Shown: positions 19,103 to 28,800, counted from the first letter of the stretch. The stretch is 64,000 nt of DNA from Herbaspirillum huttiense (GCF_004367745.1 NZ_CP037993.1:3410001-3474000); one strand, 5' to 3'. Notes: a model not told the origin generated them from the letters alone. Numbers and translations are program-made.

Positions 19103-20299
19103 TCAGAGCTTGCTCAAGGCCTGCTCGATATCGGCAATGAGATCGGCGGGGGCTTCGAGCCCGATGTTGAAGCGCACCAGCACGCCTTCTCGCTGCCACT
19201 GGTGGCGCATGCCGCGCATGCGGTAGGGCACGCAGAGGCTGTGGGCACCGCCCCAGCTGTAGCCGATCTTGAAGAGCTGCAGGCTGTCGACGAAGCGGTC
19301 AGTCTGCTCTTCGCTGTAACGGGAATCGAAGATCACCGAGAACAGACCGCCCGCCCCTGTGAAGTCGCGCTTCCAGTGGGCGTGTCCTGGGCAATCTTCA
19401 AAGGCCGGGTGCAGCACCGCCACGATTTCCGGGCGTTGCTTGAGCCAGGCCGCGACCTTGCGCGCGGCCGCATCGTGGGCCTCGAAACGCAGGCGCATCG
19501 AGGACAGGCTGCGCAGGACCAGGTAGACGTCGTCCATGCCCACGCCGAAGCCCAGGCGCATGTGGGCCAGTTCCAGTTTCTCGTTGAGGGCCTGGTCGCG
19601 CACGATGACAGCGCCCATCAGCACATCCGAGCCGCCGGACTGGTATTTGGTGACGGCTTGCATGACGATGTCCACACCGTGTTCGAAGGCCTTGAAGGCG
19701 ATGCCGGCCGCCCAGGTATTGTCGATGGCCACCAGCACGCCCTTTTCATGCGCGGCAAGGCACAGGGCCGGGATGTCAGGCACTTCCATCGAGACCGAAC
19801 CGGGTGCTTCGGTCCACACCAGGCGTGTATTGGGCTGGATCAACTCGGCCAGGCCGGCGCCGACCATGGGGTCGTAGAAGCGTGCGGTGATCCCGAAATC
19901 ACGCTCCAGCCACTGCCCCAGGTCCTTGCTGGGGCCGTAGACGTTATCCGGCAGCAGCACGTCATCTCCCGTTTTCAGGAAGGCGAAGTTGACCATCGCG
20001 ATGGCCGCCAGGCCGCTGGGGGTGACACGGCAATAGGTGCCGCCCTCGATCTCGGCCAGCCGCGCTTCCAGCACGAAGCTGGTCGGGGTGCCGTGCAGGC
20101 CGTAGGTATAGCCCAGCTTTTCGCGCCAGTCGCGCGAACGCATGGCGGCCACGTTGGGGAACAGCACGGTGGAAGCGTGATGGATGCCGACCGGGAAGGC
20201 TTCAAAGCCGTCCGGAGCGCGGTAGCTGCTGTGGACCAGGGCGGTCTGGGGATCAAGCGGGAGAGAAGATGCGGGGGACGTAGCGTTGGAATCGGACAC
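19103..20299 (-). CDS. metC: Cystathionine beta-lyase / trans-sulfuration PLP enzyme
   Basis: A 398-aa fold-type I PLP enzyme of the Cys/Met metabolism family. Lys218 in AVTKYQSGGSDVLMG is the Schiff-base lysine; YGLHGTPTS, DNVYGPSKD and DNTWAAG match PLP and phosphate contacts. The wording (ATVLF-type N-terminus, HHASTVLFPN) is closest to cystathionine beta-lyase, which releases homocysteine from cystathionine; cystathionine gamma-synthase or another family member cannot be fully excluded. It stands alone, without neighbouring methionine genes. Confidence 0.85.
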   Translation of the reverse strand: MSDSNATSPASSLPLDPQTALVHSSYRAPDGFEAFPVGIHHASTVLFPNVAAMRSRDWREKLGYTYGLHGTPTSFVLEARLAEIEGGTYCRVTPSGLAAIAMVNFAFLKTGDDVLLPDNVYGPSKDLGQWLERDFGITARFYDPMVGAGLAELIQPNTRLVWTEAPGSVSMEVPDIPALCLAAHEKGVLVAIDNTWAAGIAFKAFEHGVDIVMQAVTKYQSGGSDVLMGAVIVRDQALNEKLELAHMRLGFGVGMDDVYLVLRSLSSMRLRFEAHDAAARKVAAWLKQRPEIVAVLHPAFEDCPGHAHWKRDFTGAGGLFSVIFDSRYSEEQTDRFVDSLQLFKIGYSWGGAHSLCVPYRMRGMRHQWQREGVLVRFNIGLEAPADLIADIEQALSKL

Positions 20300-20492
20300 G
20301 GGTCTGCCTCTGGAAACGATCGCGCCCCAGGAACGGGGCGCAAAGGTCTCACTATACGCGCAGCTTGTTCACATCGAAAGCAACAGAAGCGGCCGGAAAA
20401 CCCGAGAAATGGCGGGCATGGCAAAACAGAGTGAACACAGCTTCATATCACCCGTACAGCGCCGCAGTCTGGCCTTCGCTGCCGGGCAAGCG

Positions 20493-20903
20493 TCAGGGCA
20501 ACTGCAAGGCGAAGGGCTTGCTGATGCTGCCATCGGCGCTGGACCAGGTCCCGGTGATGGACTGGCCCTGGCGGTGCCCTTCCCATTGACCGGAGACATC
20601 CTTGCCGTTGACCGATTCTTCCATCAGGAGGTCATCGCCATCGACCTCGCCCGCTACCAGGATCTCGGGCGAACCGCCGAAGAAGAAATAGCGCCCTTCC
20701 AGGCCATCTTCATTTTTCTTGGGCTGCAGCGAGAGCTGGATGTCGCGCCCGTCGATCTGGCCGCGCAGCACCAGGGCGTGCGTCATCAGGGTCTGCTGCA
20801 GCGAGCCTTCAGGCGCATTGGCAGCGGGGCCGGACGCAGCGGCCCACGCCGGCATGAGTCCGCTGGCACTGCACAGCACCAGCGCCATCAGGAGCGCACG
20901 CAT
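20493..20903 (-). CDS. Small secreted protein of unknown function
   Basis: A 136-aa exported protein. Residues 1-21 form a signal peptide ([15 protein letters not shown], ending near AWA). The mature part is beta-rich: VLRGQIDGRDIQLSLQPK, GLEGRYFFFGG and SGQWEGHRQGQSITGTW look like successive strands of a small barrel. I do not recognise the family. Its ATG shares one base with the rimO stop (TGATG), so it is translationally coupled to rimO. Confidence 0.7.
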   Translation of the reverse strand: MRALLMALVLCSASGLMPAWAAASGPAANAPEGSLQQTLMTHALVLRGQIDGRDIQLSLQPKKNEDGLEGRYFFFGGSPEILVAGEVDGDDLLMEESVNGKDVSGQWEGHRQGQSITGTWSSADGSISKPFALQLP

Positions 20904-22279
20904 CACTCGGCCGCGCCCCACAGGTCATGGGCGTCAGCGGCGGTGATGCGCACGTCGACGAACTGGCCCACTTCCAGCTTGCGGTGCGGCTCGAAAGGCG
21001 GTTTCACATAGACCACGCCATCGATCTCGGGCGCGTCCGAATAGGTGCGGCCGGTACCGCCATTGCGGTCCACTTCATCGATGAGCACGCGCAGGGTCTT
21101 GCCGACCTTGGCTTGCAGGCGCTTCTTGGAAATCTCTTCCTGCAGCTGCATGACGCGGCCACGGCGTTCTTCGCGCACTTCTTCCGGCACCGGGTTGGCG
21201 ATCTCGTTGGCGGTCGCGCCTTCCACCGGGGAATAGGCGAAGCAGCCCAGGCGGTCGATCTCGGCTTCCTTCAGGAAGTCCAGCAGGTACTCGAACTCGG
21301 CCTCGGTCTCGCCGGGGAAGCCGGCGATGAAGGTGGAGCGGATCGAGATGTCCGGGCACAGGGCACGCCATGCCTGGATGCGCTCGATGTTCTTCTCGCC
21401 ATTGGCGGGGCGCTTCATGCGCTTGAGCACGTCCGGGTGGGCATGCTGCAGCGGCACGTCCAGGTAGGGCAGGATCTTGCCTTCGGCCATCAGCGGGATG
21501 ATCTGGTCCACGTGCGGGTACGGATATACATAGTGCAGGCGCACCCAGGCGCCGTACTGCTGGGCCAGTTCGCCCAGGGCACCGACCAGTTGGGTCATGT
21601 GGGTCTTGATCGGCTTGCCGTTCCAGAAACCGGTACGGAACTTCACATCCACGCCATAGGCGCTGGTGTCCTGGGAAATCACCAGCAATTCCTTCACACC
21701 GGCCTTGAAGAGGTTCTCGGCTTCCAGCATGACATCGGCGATGGGACGCGAGACCAGGTCACCGCGCATGGAGGGGATGATGCAGAAGCTGCAGCGATGG
21801 TTGCAGCCTTCCGAAATCTTCAGATAGGCAAAATGCTTGGGGGTCAGCTTGACGCCCTGCGGCGGCACCAGGTCGATGAACGGCGCATGCGGCTTGGGCA
21901 GGTGCTTGTGCACCGCCTGCATGACCTCGCCCACGGCATGCGGGCCGGTCACTTCGAGGACCTTGGGGTGGATCTTCTGGATGATGTCGTCGCCGTCGGC
22001 ATCCTTCTTGGCACCCAGGCAGCCAGTGACGATGACCTTGCCGTTTTCGTTCAGGGCTTCGCCGATGGCGTCCAGCGATTCCTGCACGGCGGCATCGATG
22101 AAGCCGCAGGTATTGACGATCACCAGGTCGGCACCGTCATAGGACTTGGCGGTATCGTAGCCTTCGGCACGCAGCTGGGTCAGGATCTGTTCGGAATCGA
22201 CCAGTGCCTTGGGGCAGCCGAGGGAGACGAAGCCGACCTTGGGCAGGGCCGGGGTGGCGGGAGAAAACGGGTTGGACAT
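20903..22279 (-). CDS. rimO: Ribosomal protein uS12 methylthiotransferase RimO
   Basis: A radical-SAM enzyme that methylthiolates the conserved Asp of ribosomal protein S12. The 458-aa protein has the N-terminal UPF0004 domain with three cysteines (SLGCPKA, VNTCGF, VTGCLG), the radical-SAM motif CNHRCSFC for the second cluster, and a C-terminal TRAM domain. Near-identical in order to E. coli RimO. It is coupled to the small secreted protein gene downstream. Confidence 0.95.
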   Translation of the reverse strand: MSNPFSPATPALPKVGFVSLGCPKALVDSEQILTQLRAEGYDTAKSYDGADLVIVNTCGFIDAAVQESLDAIGEALNENGKVIVTGCLGAKKDADGDDIIQKIHPKVLEVTGPHAVGEVMQAVHKHLPKPHAPFIDLVPPQGVKLTPKHFAYLKISEGCNHRCSFCIIPSMRGDLVSRPIADVMLEAENLFKAGVKELLVISQDTSAYGVDVKFRTGFWNGKPIKTHMTQLVGALGELAQQYGAWVRLHYVYPYPHVDQIIPLMAEGKILPYLDVPLQHAHPDVLKRMKRPANGEKNIERIQAWRALCPDISIRSTFIAGFPGETEAEFEYLLDFLKEAEIDRLGCFAYSPVEGATANEIANPVPEEVREERRGRVMQLQEEISKKRLQAKVGKTLRVLIDEVDRNGGTGRTYSDAPEIDGVVYVKPPFEPHRKLEVGQFVDVRITAADAHDLWGAAE

Positions 22280-22427
22280 GGCAGAAGGCTCAGTGAGACG
22301 GGCCGCAAACGGCCGAAAATACGGGAAACAGCGAAAAATGCTTTAAAAATCAGGGCGCTATTGTACAACGTCCGCCCGTTTGCGCCCGATTTTGGCTGGT
22401 CCGGACGGGCGGCGACGCCACAAAAGC

Positions 22428-22452
22428 AAAACGGCCCGCGCGGGGCCGTTTG
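22428..22452 (-). terminator. Terminator after phaR
   Basis: On the minus strand AAACGGCCC, short GC loop, GGGCCGTTT followed by TGCTTTTG. It lies about 22 bases past the phaR stop and separates it from rimO. Confidence 0.75.
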
Positions 22453-22473
22453 CTGAAGGGGCCGGGAGGCCGC

Positions 22474-23040
22474 TTACTTCTTCTGATCCGGCGGCGTGCC
22501 GGGCGCGCCAAAGGGGAAGGTGCCGAACATGTTCTTGGTCTGGCTCTGCATCTGCTCCTGCATCTGGATGAACAGGTTCTTGCTCTGTTCGATGTAGTTG
22601 CTCATCATGCCCTGCATCATCGGACCTTGCACGTTCATGAACTGGGTCCACATCTCGGGACTGAAAGGCTTGCCTTCGTAGAAGCCCTTGGAATTTTCGG
22701 CCAGCTTGTTCTGGATGTCGATGAAGGTCTGGATGTTCTTTTCCAGGTAGTTGCCCATCATGCCCTGCATGGCATGGCCGTAGTAGCGGATGATCTGCGA
22801 CAGCGCGCCACTGGAGAACATCGGCACACCGTGCGACTCTTCTTCCAGAATGATCTGCAGCAGGATGCTGCGGGTCAGGTCATCGCCGCTCTTGGCGTCG
22901 ACCACGGTGAATTCTTCATTGTCCAGCACCAGTTGCTTGACGTCGGTCAGCGTGATGTAGGAACTGGTCTGGGTATCGTAAAGACGGCGGTTGGGGTATT
23001 TCTTGATCAAGCGATCTGCCGAATTTTTTGCAGTAGTCAT
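22474..23040 (-). CDS. phaR: Polyhydroxyalkanoate synthesis repressor PhaR
   Basis: A 188-aa regulator that senses PHB granules and represses phasin and pha genes. The N-terminal DNA-binding region IKKYPNRRLYDTQTSSYITL is diagnostic, followed by the PHB accumulation-regulatory domain (DLTRSILLQIILEEESHG). The C-terminus is Met/Gln-rich (MQEQMQSQTKNMFG), suited to hydrophobic granule binding. The ATG at 23040 fits the family; a longer open frame upstream has no support. It follows phaB on the same strand after a terminator and a 303-base gap. Confidence 0.94.
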   Translation of the reverse strand: MTTAKNSADRLIKKYPNRRLYDTQTSSYITLTDVKQLVLDNEEFTVVDAKSGDDLTRSILLQIILEEESHGVPMFSSGALSQIIRYYGHAMQGMMGNYLEKNIQTFIDIQNKLAENSKGFYEGKPFSPEMWTQFMNVQGPMMQGMMSNYIEQSKNLFIQMQEQMQSQTKNMFGTFPFGAPGTPPDQKK

Positions 23041-23343
23041 CTGAAGTCCAGTCTCTCTCTCATTGCAGCCGTCTTGCCGGCCTTGGTTTGCAGCGGTGCG
23101 GGAGGCTTCGATGCAGTCCTCACCCGCGGGCGTCCGGGACATTGCGCTGTCCTCTCCTTGCTTCTTCACTCTTCTGCTGTCTGCCGCCTGCGTTTTGCAG
23201 GGCAGCAACGCAAGCCATTATAGGGGTGAAGAGCGGCAAAAGGGGAGCCCTGACGTGCCAGACTGACAAAATCCCAGCCTGCGGCACACGTAAAAACGGC
23301 CACGCTTGCGGCATTGCCGCGTGCGTGGCCGTCGAGGACGGCA
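23041..23343. other. phaB-phaR intergenic region
   Basis: Holds the phaB terminator (23292-23332) and, presumably, a separate phaR promoter. No gene is supported; open frames here are low-quality shadows. Confidence 0.5.
23292..23332 (-). terminator. Strong terminator after phaB
   Basis: On the minus strand ACGGCCACGC, an inner GC hairpin as loop, GCGTGGCCGT, then TTTT. Ten-base perfect outer stem 12 bases past the phaB stop. It should limit read-through into phaR. Confidence 0.9.
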
Positions 23344-24084
23344 TCAGCCCATGTACAGGCCGCCGTTGAGCGAGAAGTCCGAACCGGTGGCGTAACCGCC
23401 TTCAGCCGAAGCGATCCAGGCGACGATGGAGGCGATTTCCTCCGGCTCGCCCAGGCGCTTGACGGGGATGCCGGAGACGATCTTCTCCAGCACTTCCGGA
23501 CGGATGGCGCGCACCATGTCGGTACCGATGTAGCCCGGCGAGACGGTGTTGACGGTCACGCCCTTGGTCGCCACTTCCTGCGCCAGCGCCATGGTGAAGC
23601 CGTGGATGCCGGCCTTGGCGGTGGAGTAGTTGGTCTGGCCGAACTGCCCCTTCTGGCCGTTGACCGAGGAGATGTTGATGATGCGGCCGAAACCACGCTC
23701 GCACATGCCCTCGATGACCTGCTTGGTCACGTTGAACAGCGAGTTCAGGTTGGTGTCGATGACGGCGTCCCAGTCACCCTTGCTCATCTTGCGGAACTGG
23801 CCGTCGCGGGTGATGCCGGCGTTGTTGACCAGCACGTCCACTTCGCCGATCTCGGCGCGCACCTTCTCGAAGGCGGCCTTGGTGGACTCCCAGTCCGAGA
23901 CGTTGCCTTCGGATGCGTGGATGTCATAGCCGTGGGCGCGCATGGTCGCCAGCCAGGTGTCCTTGCGGGTGGAATTGGGGCCGCAGCCGGCCACCACGGT
24001 GTAGCCGTCCTTGCACAGACGGGTGCAGATGGCGGTTCCGATGCCGCCCATGCCGCCGGTCACATATGCGATACGCTTGCTCAT
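23344..24084 (-). CDS. phaB: Acetoacetyl-CoA reductase PhaB
   Basis: NADPH-dependent reductase making (R)-3-hydroxybutyryl-CoA for PHB synthesis. The 246-aa SDR shows the nucleotide motif VTGGMGGIGTAIC, NNAG, and the catalytic Ser-Tyr-Lys set in NISSVNGQKGQFGQTNYSTAKAG. TAGGAGG lies 8 bases before the ATG. It follows phaC by 248 bases; no phaA thiolase is present in this cluster. Confidence 0.95.
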   Translation of the reverse strand: MSKRIAYVTGGMGGIGTAICTRLCKDGYTVVAGCGPNSTRKDTWLATMRAHGYDIHASEGNVSDWESTKAAFEKVRAEIGEVDVLVNNAGITRDGQFRKMSKGDWDAVIDTNLNSLFNVTKQVIEGMCERGFGRIINISSVNGQKGQFGQTNYSTAKAGIHGFTMALAQEVATKGVTVNTVSPGYIGTDMVRAIRPEVLEKIVSGIPVKRLGEPEEIASIVAWIASAEGGYATGSDFSLNGGLYMG

Positions 24085-24332
24085 TATGTTGCCTCCTATA
24101 GGGATGGTGATTTATTGGGGTAAGCCCTGCCCCCCTCTTTCGCGTCTGCTGTGCGCCGCATTGGTGGAAGTCCTTCCTGCGAAGAAGGCTCCTTTGTCTT
24201 GTCAGGCCCGGCAACGCCGCGGATGCGCTGCTGGCCGTCTCTCTCTGTCGGCGGGCCCGTCAGGGTCCCCGCCCTCTTTTCATCAATGCCGCCGGCTTCT
24301 GTGGACCTTCATGGCCGGCTGGCAGATTCACG

Positions 24333-26183
24333 TCAGCCCACCAGCTGGTCAGCCTTGGCCTTCACATAGCGGCCCGGTGCCGGTTCGATGGCCTTGTAGC
24401 GCGTCGAACCCGGCGCCTTGGGTGCGGCCACCTTGCGCCCGCCCCGCTTGGCCAGGAACGCCGCCCACTCGCCCCACCAGCTGCCGGGATGCTCGGTCGC
24501 GCCGGCCATCCAGGCATCGGCATCGCTGCCGGCCTTGGCCTTGTCGTTGACCCAGTAATTGCGCTTGTTCTTGGACGCCGGATTGATGACCCCGGCAATG
24601 TGGCCCGAGGCGCCCAGCACGAAGCGGTTGTTGCTGCGCTTGCCGGCATTGATCAGGTCCAGCGAGGCGTAGGCCGATTTCCAGGGCACGATGTGGTCAT
24701 CGCGCGAGGCGTAGATGAAGGCCGGCGCGCTGATCTTGCGCAGGTCGATCTTCTCGCCGCCCACCGTCAGGCGGCCCGGCTCCTTGAGCGCATTTTCCAG
24801 GTACATGTGCCGCAGGTAGTAGCAGAACATCGGACCCGGCAGGTTGGTGCTGTCGGCATTCCAGTACAGCAGGTCGAAGGCGCTGGGCTTCTCACCCTTC
24901 AGGTAATTCGATTCGACGTAGTTCCACAGCAGGTCGTTGGGACGCAGGCTGGAGAAGGCGCTGGCGAAATCGCGCCCGGCCATCAGGCCGCGCTTGCCAA
25001 TCATCTGCTCACGCAGGGCCAGCTGCATGTCGTCGATGTAGACATCGATGGCACCGGTATCGGAAAAATCGAGGAAGGTCGTCAGCAATGTCAGGCTGGC
25101 GACCGGATCTTCACCACGCGCAGCCAGCAGCGCCAGCGCGCAGGACAGGATGGTCCCGCCCACGCAGAAGCCGAGGGCATTGATCTGCGGCTGCTTGCTG
25201 ATTTCCTGGACGATGTGGATGGCGCGCACCACGGCGTCGTCCACGTAATTTTCCCAAGTAGCCGTCTCGACGGCGGCATCGGCATTGCGCCAGGAAATCA
25301 GGAACACCGTATGCCCCTGCTCTACCGTATAGCGCACCAGCGAATTCTGCGGCTGCAGGTCGAGGATGTAGAACTTGTTGATGCAGGGCGGGACGATCAG
25401 CAGCGGCACCGCATGCACGGTCTTGGTCAGCGGCGCGTATTGGATCAGCTGGAACAGTTCGTTCTCGAAGATCACCGAACCGGCGCTGGCGCCGACGTCG
25501 CGACCCACTTCGAAGGCGGTCTCATCGGTCTGCGAGATATGGCCCTTCTGCAGGTCGGCCAGCAACTGGGCGATGCCTTGCGTCAGGCTCTCGCCGCGCG
25601 TTTCCAGTATCTTCTGCTGAGCCACCGGGTTGGTGGCGAGGAAGTTCGCAGGCGACATCGCATCGATCATCTGCTGCACCGCAAAACGCAGTTTGTGGCG
25701 CACCTTCTCGGTGCCCTTGACCGCATCGGCGAGCGCCAGCAGGAAGCGCGAATTCAATTGGTAGGCTGCCGCCTGGAACGCGAAGTAAGGATGTTCCTGC
25801 CAGGCCGGCGCGGAAAGACGGCGATCAGTGATGGCGGGCGTCTTCGCAGCCAGCACGGATTGCCACAGCTCGCCGAATTCGCGGGTGTAGTCCTGCTGCA
25901 GGCGGACCAGATCGGCAGGATCGAGCGTCGCGCCGTGCTCGCCGAGCTGCTTGAGCAGAACCGTTGGATCGATCTGTCCCGCACCGGGCGGCATGGCGCC
26001 GCCGGTAAAGCCCGGCATCTGCGGCATCCCCGCCATCGCGGGCATGGGCGGCAAATGCGACTTGAACTGCTCGAACTGGGATTGGAATTGGGACTGCAGC
26101 GAGGTCCAGAACTTCGGATCGGACATCTGTGCCAGCCACGCGGATACATCGGGAGAAGGTTGCTGCGGATTCTGCTTGTTCAT
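24333..26183 (-). CDS. phaC: Class I poly(R)-hydroxyalkanoic acid synthase PhaC
   Basis: Polymerises 3-hydroxyacyl-CoA to PHA at granules. The 616-aa length fits class I synthases acting on short-chain monomers. The nucleophile is Cys340 in the lipase-like box GFCVGG; the catalytic Asp lies in SRDDHIVPW and the His in GASGHIAGV. The N-terminal 70 residues are Pro/Met/Gln-rich and variable. The downstream 248-base gap to phaB shows no clear element apart from the phaB ribosome site. Confidence 0.96.
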   Translation of the reverse strand: MNKQNPQQPSPDVSAWLAQMSDPKFWTSLQSQFQSQFEQFKSHLPPMPAMAGMPQMPGFTGGAMPPGAGQIDPTVLLKQLGEHGATLDPADLVRLQQDYTREFGELWQSVLAAKTPAITDRRLSAPAWQEHPYFAFQAAAYQLNSRFLLALADAVKGTEKVRHKLRFAVQQMIDAMSPANFLATNPVAQQKILETRGESLTQGIAQLLADLQKGHISQTDETAFEVGRDVGASAGSVIFENELFQLIQYAPLTKTVHAVPLLIVPPCINKFYILDLQPQNSLVRYTVEQGHTVFLISWRNADAAVETATWENYVDDAVVRAIHIVQEISKQPQINALGFCVGGTILSCALALLAARGEDPVASLTLLTTFLDFSDTGAIDVYIDDMQLALREQMIGKRGLMAGRDFASAFSSLRPNDLLWNYVESNYLKGEKPSAFDLLYWNADSTNLPGPMFCYYLRHMYLENALKEPGRLTVGGEKIDLRKISAPAFIYASRDDHIVPWKSAYASLDLINAGKRSNNRFVLGASGHIAGVINPASKNKRNYWVNDKAKAGSDADAWMAGATEHPGSWWGEWAAFLAKRGGRKVAAPKAPGSTRYKAIEPAPGRYVKAKADQLVG

Positions 26184-26239
26184 GCTCGGATCTGCAATTT
26201 TCGCGTATCGTTACGGTTTGTCTCGACGCGCATTTCACC

Positions 26240-26509
26240 ATGGTCATCGTCGCTATCGCATGGCTCTACGTCGTCTTCATGATGTCGATCACCGAACAGT
26301 CGGCGGTCGCTGGCGTCGCCACTTTCCTGCTGTACGGGATAATTCCCCTGACCATCGTTTTATACCTGATGGGTACGCCGCAACGCAAGCGGAATCGTCA
26401 AAAGATGAAGAAATTGACAGCCGAGCGCAAGGAAGAAATCAAAGATGACAGTTCCGTTAAACGCGAGTCTGTCATCAAGGACGAGGCTCCGCGCGATCCC
26501 GCCGCATGA
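26240..26509 (+). CDS. Small membrane protein of unknown function
   Basis: An 89-aa protein, divergent from phaC. Two hydrophobic segments (about 1-18 and 22-43, ending VLYLMG) are followed by a strongly charged tail (PQRKRNRQKMKKLTAERK, then acidic residues). I do not recognise the family with certainty, though similar two-helix proteins with basic tails occur beside phaC in related bacteria, as I recall. The start ATG has no Shine-Dalgarno sequence and only 56 bases separate it from the phaC start. Confidence 0.6.
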   Translation: MVIVAIAWLYVVFMMSITEQSAVAGVATFLLYGIIPLTIVLYLMGTPQRKRNRQKMKKLTAERKEEIKDDSSVKRESVIKDEAPRDPAA

Positions 26510-26664
26510 CCCGGCGCACATCCAGGGGCTCTTCCAAAAACTTAGAAAATGGGATCATCGCGCACCATCATCGTGAGTCCGCAGCCCGCGCAGCGTGCCG
26601 GTTTGCGCACTGCATCATGCCGGGGGAGCGTTCAGCAAAACTCAGCAAAACGTCCACTATCCCC

Positions 26665-26928
26665 TCAGTGCCGCGCCACTCGTCGCAGGGCAATCTGGCG
26701 ATACCGGGGTTTCAGTACGGCAAGCATGTCGCGCAAGACGGCCGATCCGCGCCAGGGGGGCGAGACATAGGCCATCCGTAACTTCAGCCCGCCACTGTCA
26801 CGTAACTCACAATCAAGCATGGCGATCATGCTGCCATCGAGCCAGGCATAGACATGGACCTCGTTGGCCTGGCGTTGCTTGGGGCCTTCGATCTGCCAGC
26901 CGCAGGGATGGAGGGGGCCGCGACTCAT
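26665..26928 (-). CDS. Hypothetical 87-aa protein coupled to TauE-like gene
   Basis: Its ATG overlaps the TauE-like stop (ATGA), so it is probably translated as the second gene of that operon. The middle (VHVYAWLDGSMIAMLDCELR, then LRMAYVSPPWRGSAVLRDML) loosely recalls the strand-turn-helix CoA-binding part of GNAT acetyltransferases, but the protein is too short for a whole GNAT fold. Function unknown; possibly a remnant. Confidence 0.5.
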   Translation of the reverse strand: MSRGPLHPCGWQIEGPKQRQANEVHVYAWLDGSMIAMLDCELRDSGGLKLRMAYVSPPWRGSAVLRDMLAVLKPRYRQIALRRVARH

Positions 26929-27710
26929 CGCGCTGCTCCCGTCAGATCGACCAGATGCCAGGCCAGGTGCACTCCCAGCAGCAGCAAGCCGATGAAGAAG
27001 CAGCGACGGAAGGTAGCGGGACGCACCCAGGTCCGCACGCGGGTACCGATGGCCATGCCCAGCAAGGCTGGCACCAGCACAATCAACGAGGCCCAGCCTA
27101 CGCCTGCACTGAAGGCTCCGCCCTGCCCGAGGTTGACGGCCAGGGCCAGCGTGGAGACCGTAAAGGACAAGCCCAGCGCCTGAATCAACTGGTCACGCGG
27201 CAAACCCAGCGCCTGCAAATAGGGCACGACCGGAATCACGAACACGCCGGTGGCCGCCGTGACCAAGCCGGTGGCCAGACCGATCACGGGCGACCACCAG
27301 CGTTCCCGCTGCGGCAGCACCGTGGGCGTCCACGCCGCCAGACCGGCCAGCGCATACAGCATCAGTGCTACGCCCAGCACCACGATGGCATGCCGCCCAC
27401 CATCGCCGCGCATGAAGCCGGCGCCGGCCAGCGTGCCGATCACTACGCCGGCGAGCAGCGTCCACAGGCGTTTTGCCAGCATCAGGAACGCGCCCCCGGT
27501 GGCCAGCTGCCAGCCATTGGTGACCATCGACGGCAGGATCAGCAAGGCCGCCGCCTGTACCGGTGGCATTACCAGGCTCAGCAATCCGACCGCCACTGTC
27601 GGCAAGCCCAGACCGATCACGCCCTTGACGAAACCGGCCAGCAGGAATACCGCCAGGCTCATGGCAAGCATGGTGGCATTCATGTCGACGAGGGAAAGCA
27701 GGCTGGGCAT
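26925..27710 (-). CDS. TauE/SafE family sulfite/organosulfonate exporter-like protein
   Basis: A 261-aa integral membrane protein with seven to eight hydrophobic helices. The repeated halves typical of this family begin at FLLAGFVKGVIGLGLPTVAV and at VIGLATGLVTAATGVFVIP. Members export sulfite, sulfoacetate or other anions; the substrate here is unknown. The start is uncertain (ATG at 27710 or 27683; neither has a clear ribosome site). It is divergent from a LysR regulator, which probably controls it. Confidence 0.82.
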   Translation of the reverse strand: MPSLLSLVDMNATMLAMSLAVFLLAGFVKGVIGLGLPTVAVGLLSLVMPPVQAAALLILPSMVTNGWQLATGGAFLMLAKRLWTLLAGVVIGTLAGAGFMRGDGGRHAIVVLGVALMLYALAGLAAWTPTVLPQRERWWSPVIGLATGLVTAATGVFVIPVVPYLQALGLPRDQLIQALGLSFTVSTLALAVNLGQGGAFSAGVGWASLIVLVPALLGMAIGTRVRTWVRPATFRRCFFIGLLLLGVHLAWHLVDLTGAAR

Positions 27711-27869
27711 GACAGGAAAATGGCCGGGAATGGCAGGCAGCGGAAGATCATGGATTCCCAGTCTGCCAGTCCTCGCCCGCGCTGGAAATGTGGAATACAC
27801 TTAGCCAGCCTTCGGTCTGGCCGAAGGCACAATATCTCGCCACCTCTCCTTCCCGGGCCCCGTACGCCG

Positions 27870-28763
27870 ATGAGCCATCGCTTCGAACTCTCCGACCTGC
27901 GTCTTTTCCTGCACATCGTGGAAAGCGGCAGCATCACTGGCGGGGCCGAACGTGCCCACATGGCGCTGGCCTCGGCCAGCGCGCGCATTCGCAACATGGA
28001 AGATGCTCTGGGCACCGCCTTGCTGGAGCGCGGCCGGCGCGGCGTCCAGACCACCGATGCCGGCCGCGCACTGGCCCACCACGCGCGCATGATGGCGCAG
28101 CAGATGGAACAATTGCGCGATGAACTGGGCCAGTATGCGCAAGGCTTGAAAGGCCATATCCGCCTGCTGTGCAATACCTCGGCCATGACCGAGTTCCTGC
28201 CGGAGGTGCTGGCGCGCTTCCTCGCGCGCCATCCGCACACCGATATCGAACTGGAAGAAAAACTGAGCTATGAAGTGGTGCAAGCGGTGGTCGATGGGGT
28301 GGCCGATGTCGGCATCATCGCCGACTCCACGGATAGCGGGCCGCTGCAGACCTATCCCTTCCGCCAGGATCATCTGGTGGCGGTGCTATCGAAGAAGCAT
28401 GCGCTGGCACGCCGCAAGTCGCTGGCCTTCAGCGAATTGCTGGGAGAGGATTTCGTCGGGCTGTCGGGCGACAGCGCCCTGCAGCAGCATCTCTCCGGCC
28501 ACGCCACGCGTGCCGGGCGGCGTCTGCAATACCGCGTGCGGCTGCGCAGCTTCGACGGCATTTGCCGGATGGTGGAGCATCAGGTCGGCGTGGCCGTGAT
28601 TCCGGCGACGGCGGCCCAGGACTGCGCGGCACACATGGACATTCGCGCCATCCCGCTCACCGATGGCTGGAGCCGCCGCCAGCTGCTCATCTGCGTGCGC
28701 GGATTGGAGGGCTTGCCGGGACCTACGCGCGAACTGATCCATGCCTTGCAGCGCCACCCGTGA
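27870..28763 (+). CDS. LysR-family transcriptional regulator
   Basis: A 297-aa regulator with an N-terminal winged helix (LFLHIVESGSITGGAERAHM, then recognition-helix ASARIRNMEDALGTALLERG) and a periplasmic-binding-like effector domain from about residue 95. Divergent from the TauE-like transporter with about 160 bases between starts, the usual layout for a LysR regulator and its target. The effector is unknown. Confidence 0.9.
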   Translation: MSHRFELSDLRLFLHIVESGSITGGAERAHMALASASARIRNMEDALGTALLERGRRGVQTTDAGRALAHHARMMAQQMEQLRDELGQYAQGLKGHIRLLCNTSAMTEFLPEVLARFLARHPHTDIELEEKLSYEVVQAVVDGVADVGIIADSTDSGPLQTYPFRQDHLVAVLSKKHALARRKSLAFSELLGEDFVGLSGDSALQQHLSGHATRAGRRLQYRVRLRSFDGICRMVEHQVGVAVIPATAAQDCAAHMDIRAIPLTDGWSRRQLLICVRGLEGLPGPTRELIHALQRHP

Positions 28764-28776
28764 GGCATCAAGAAAA

Positions 28777-28800
28777 ATGGCGGCTCCGCAGAGCCGCCAT
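28777..28800. terminator. Terminator after pgeF, shared with LysR gene
   Basis: ATGGCGGCTC, CGCA loop, GAGCCGCCAT. A 10-bp perfect stem with an A run on the left, which is a U run for leftward transcripts. It lies 2 bases from the pgeF stop and also 13 bases after the LysR stop. Confidence 0.88.

Noticed and set aside
26595-27869. Long upstream extension of the LysR frame
   Set aside because: Runs antisense through the TauE-like gene and is Gln/Arg/His-rich; LysR similarity begins at 27870.
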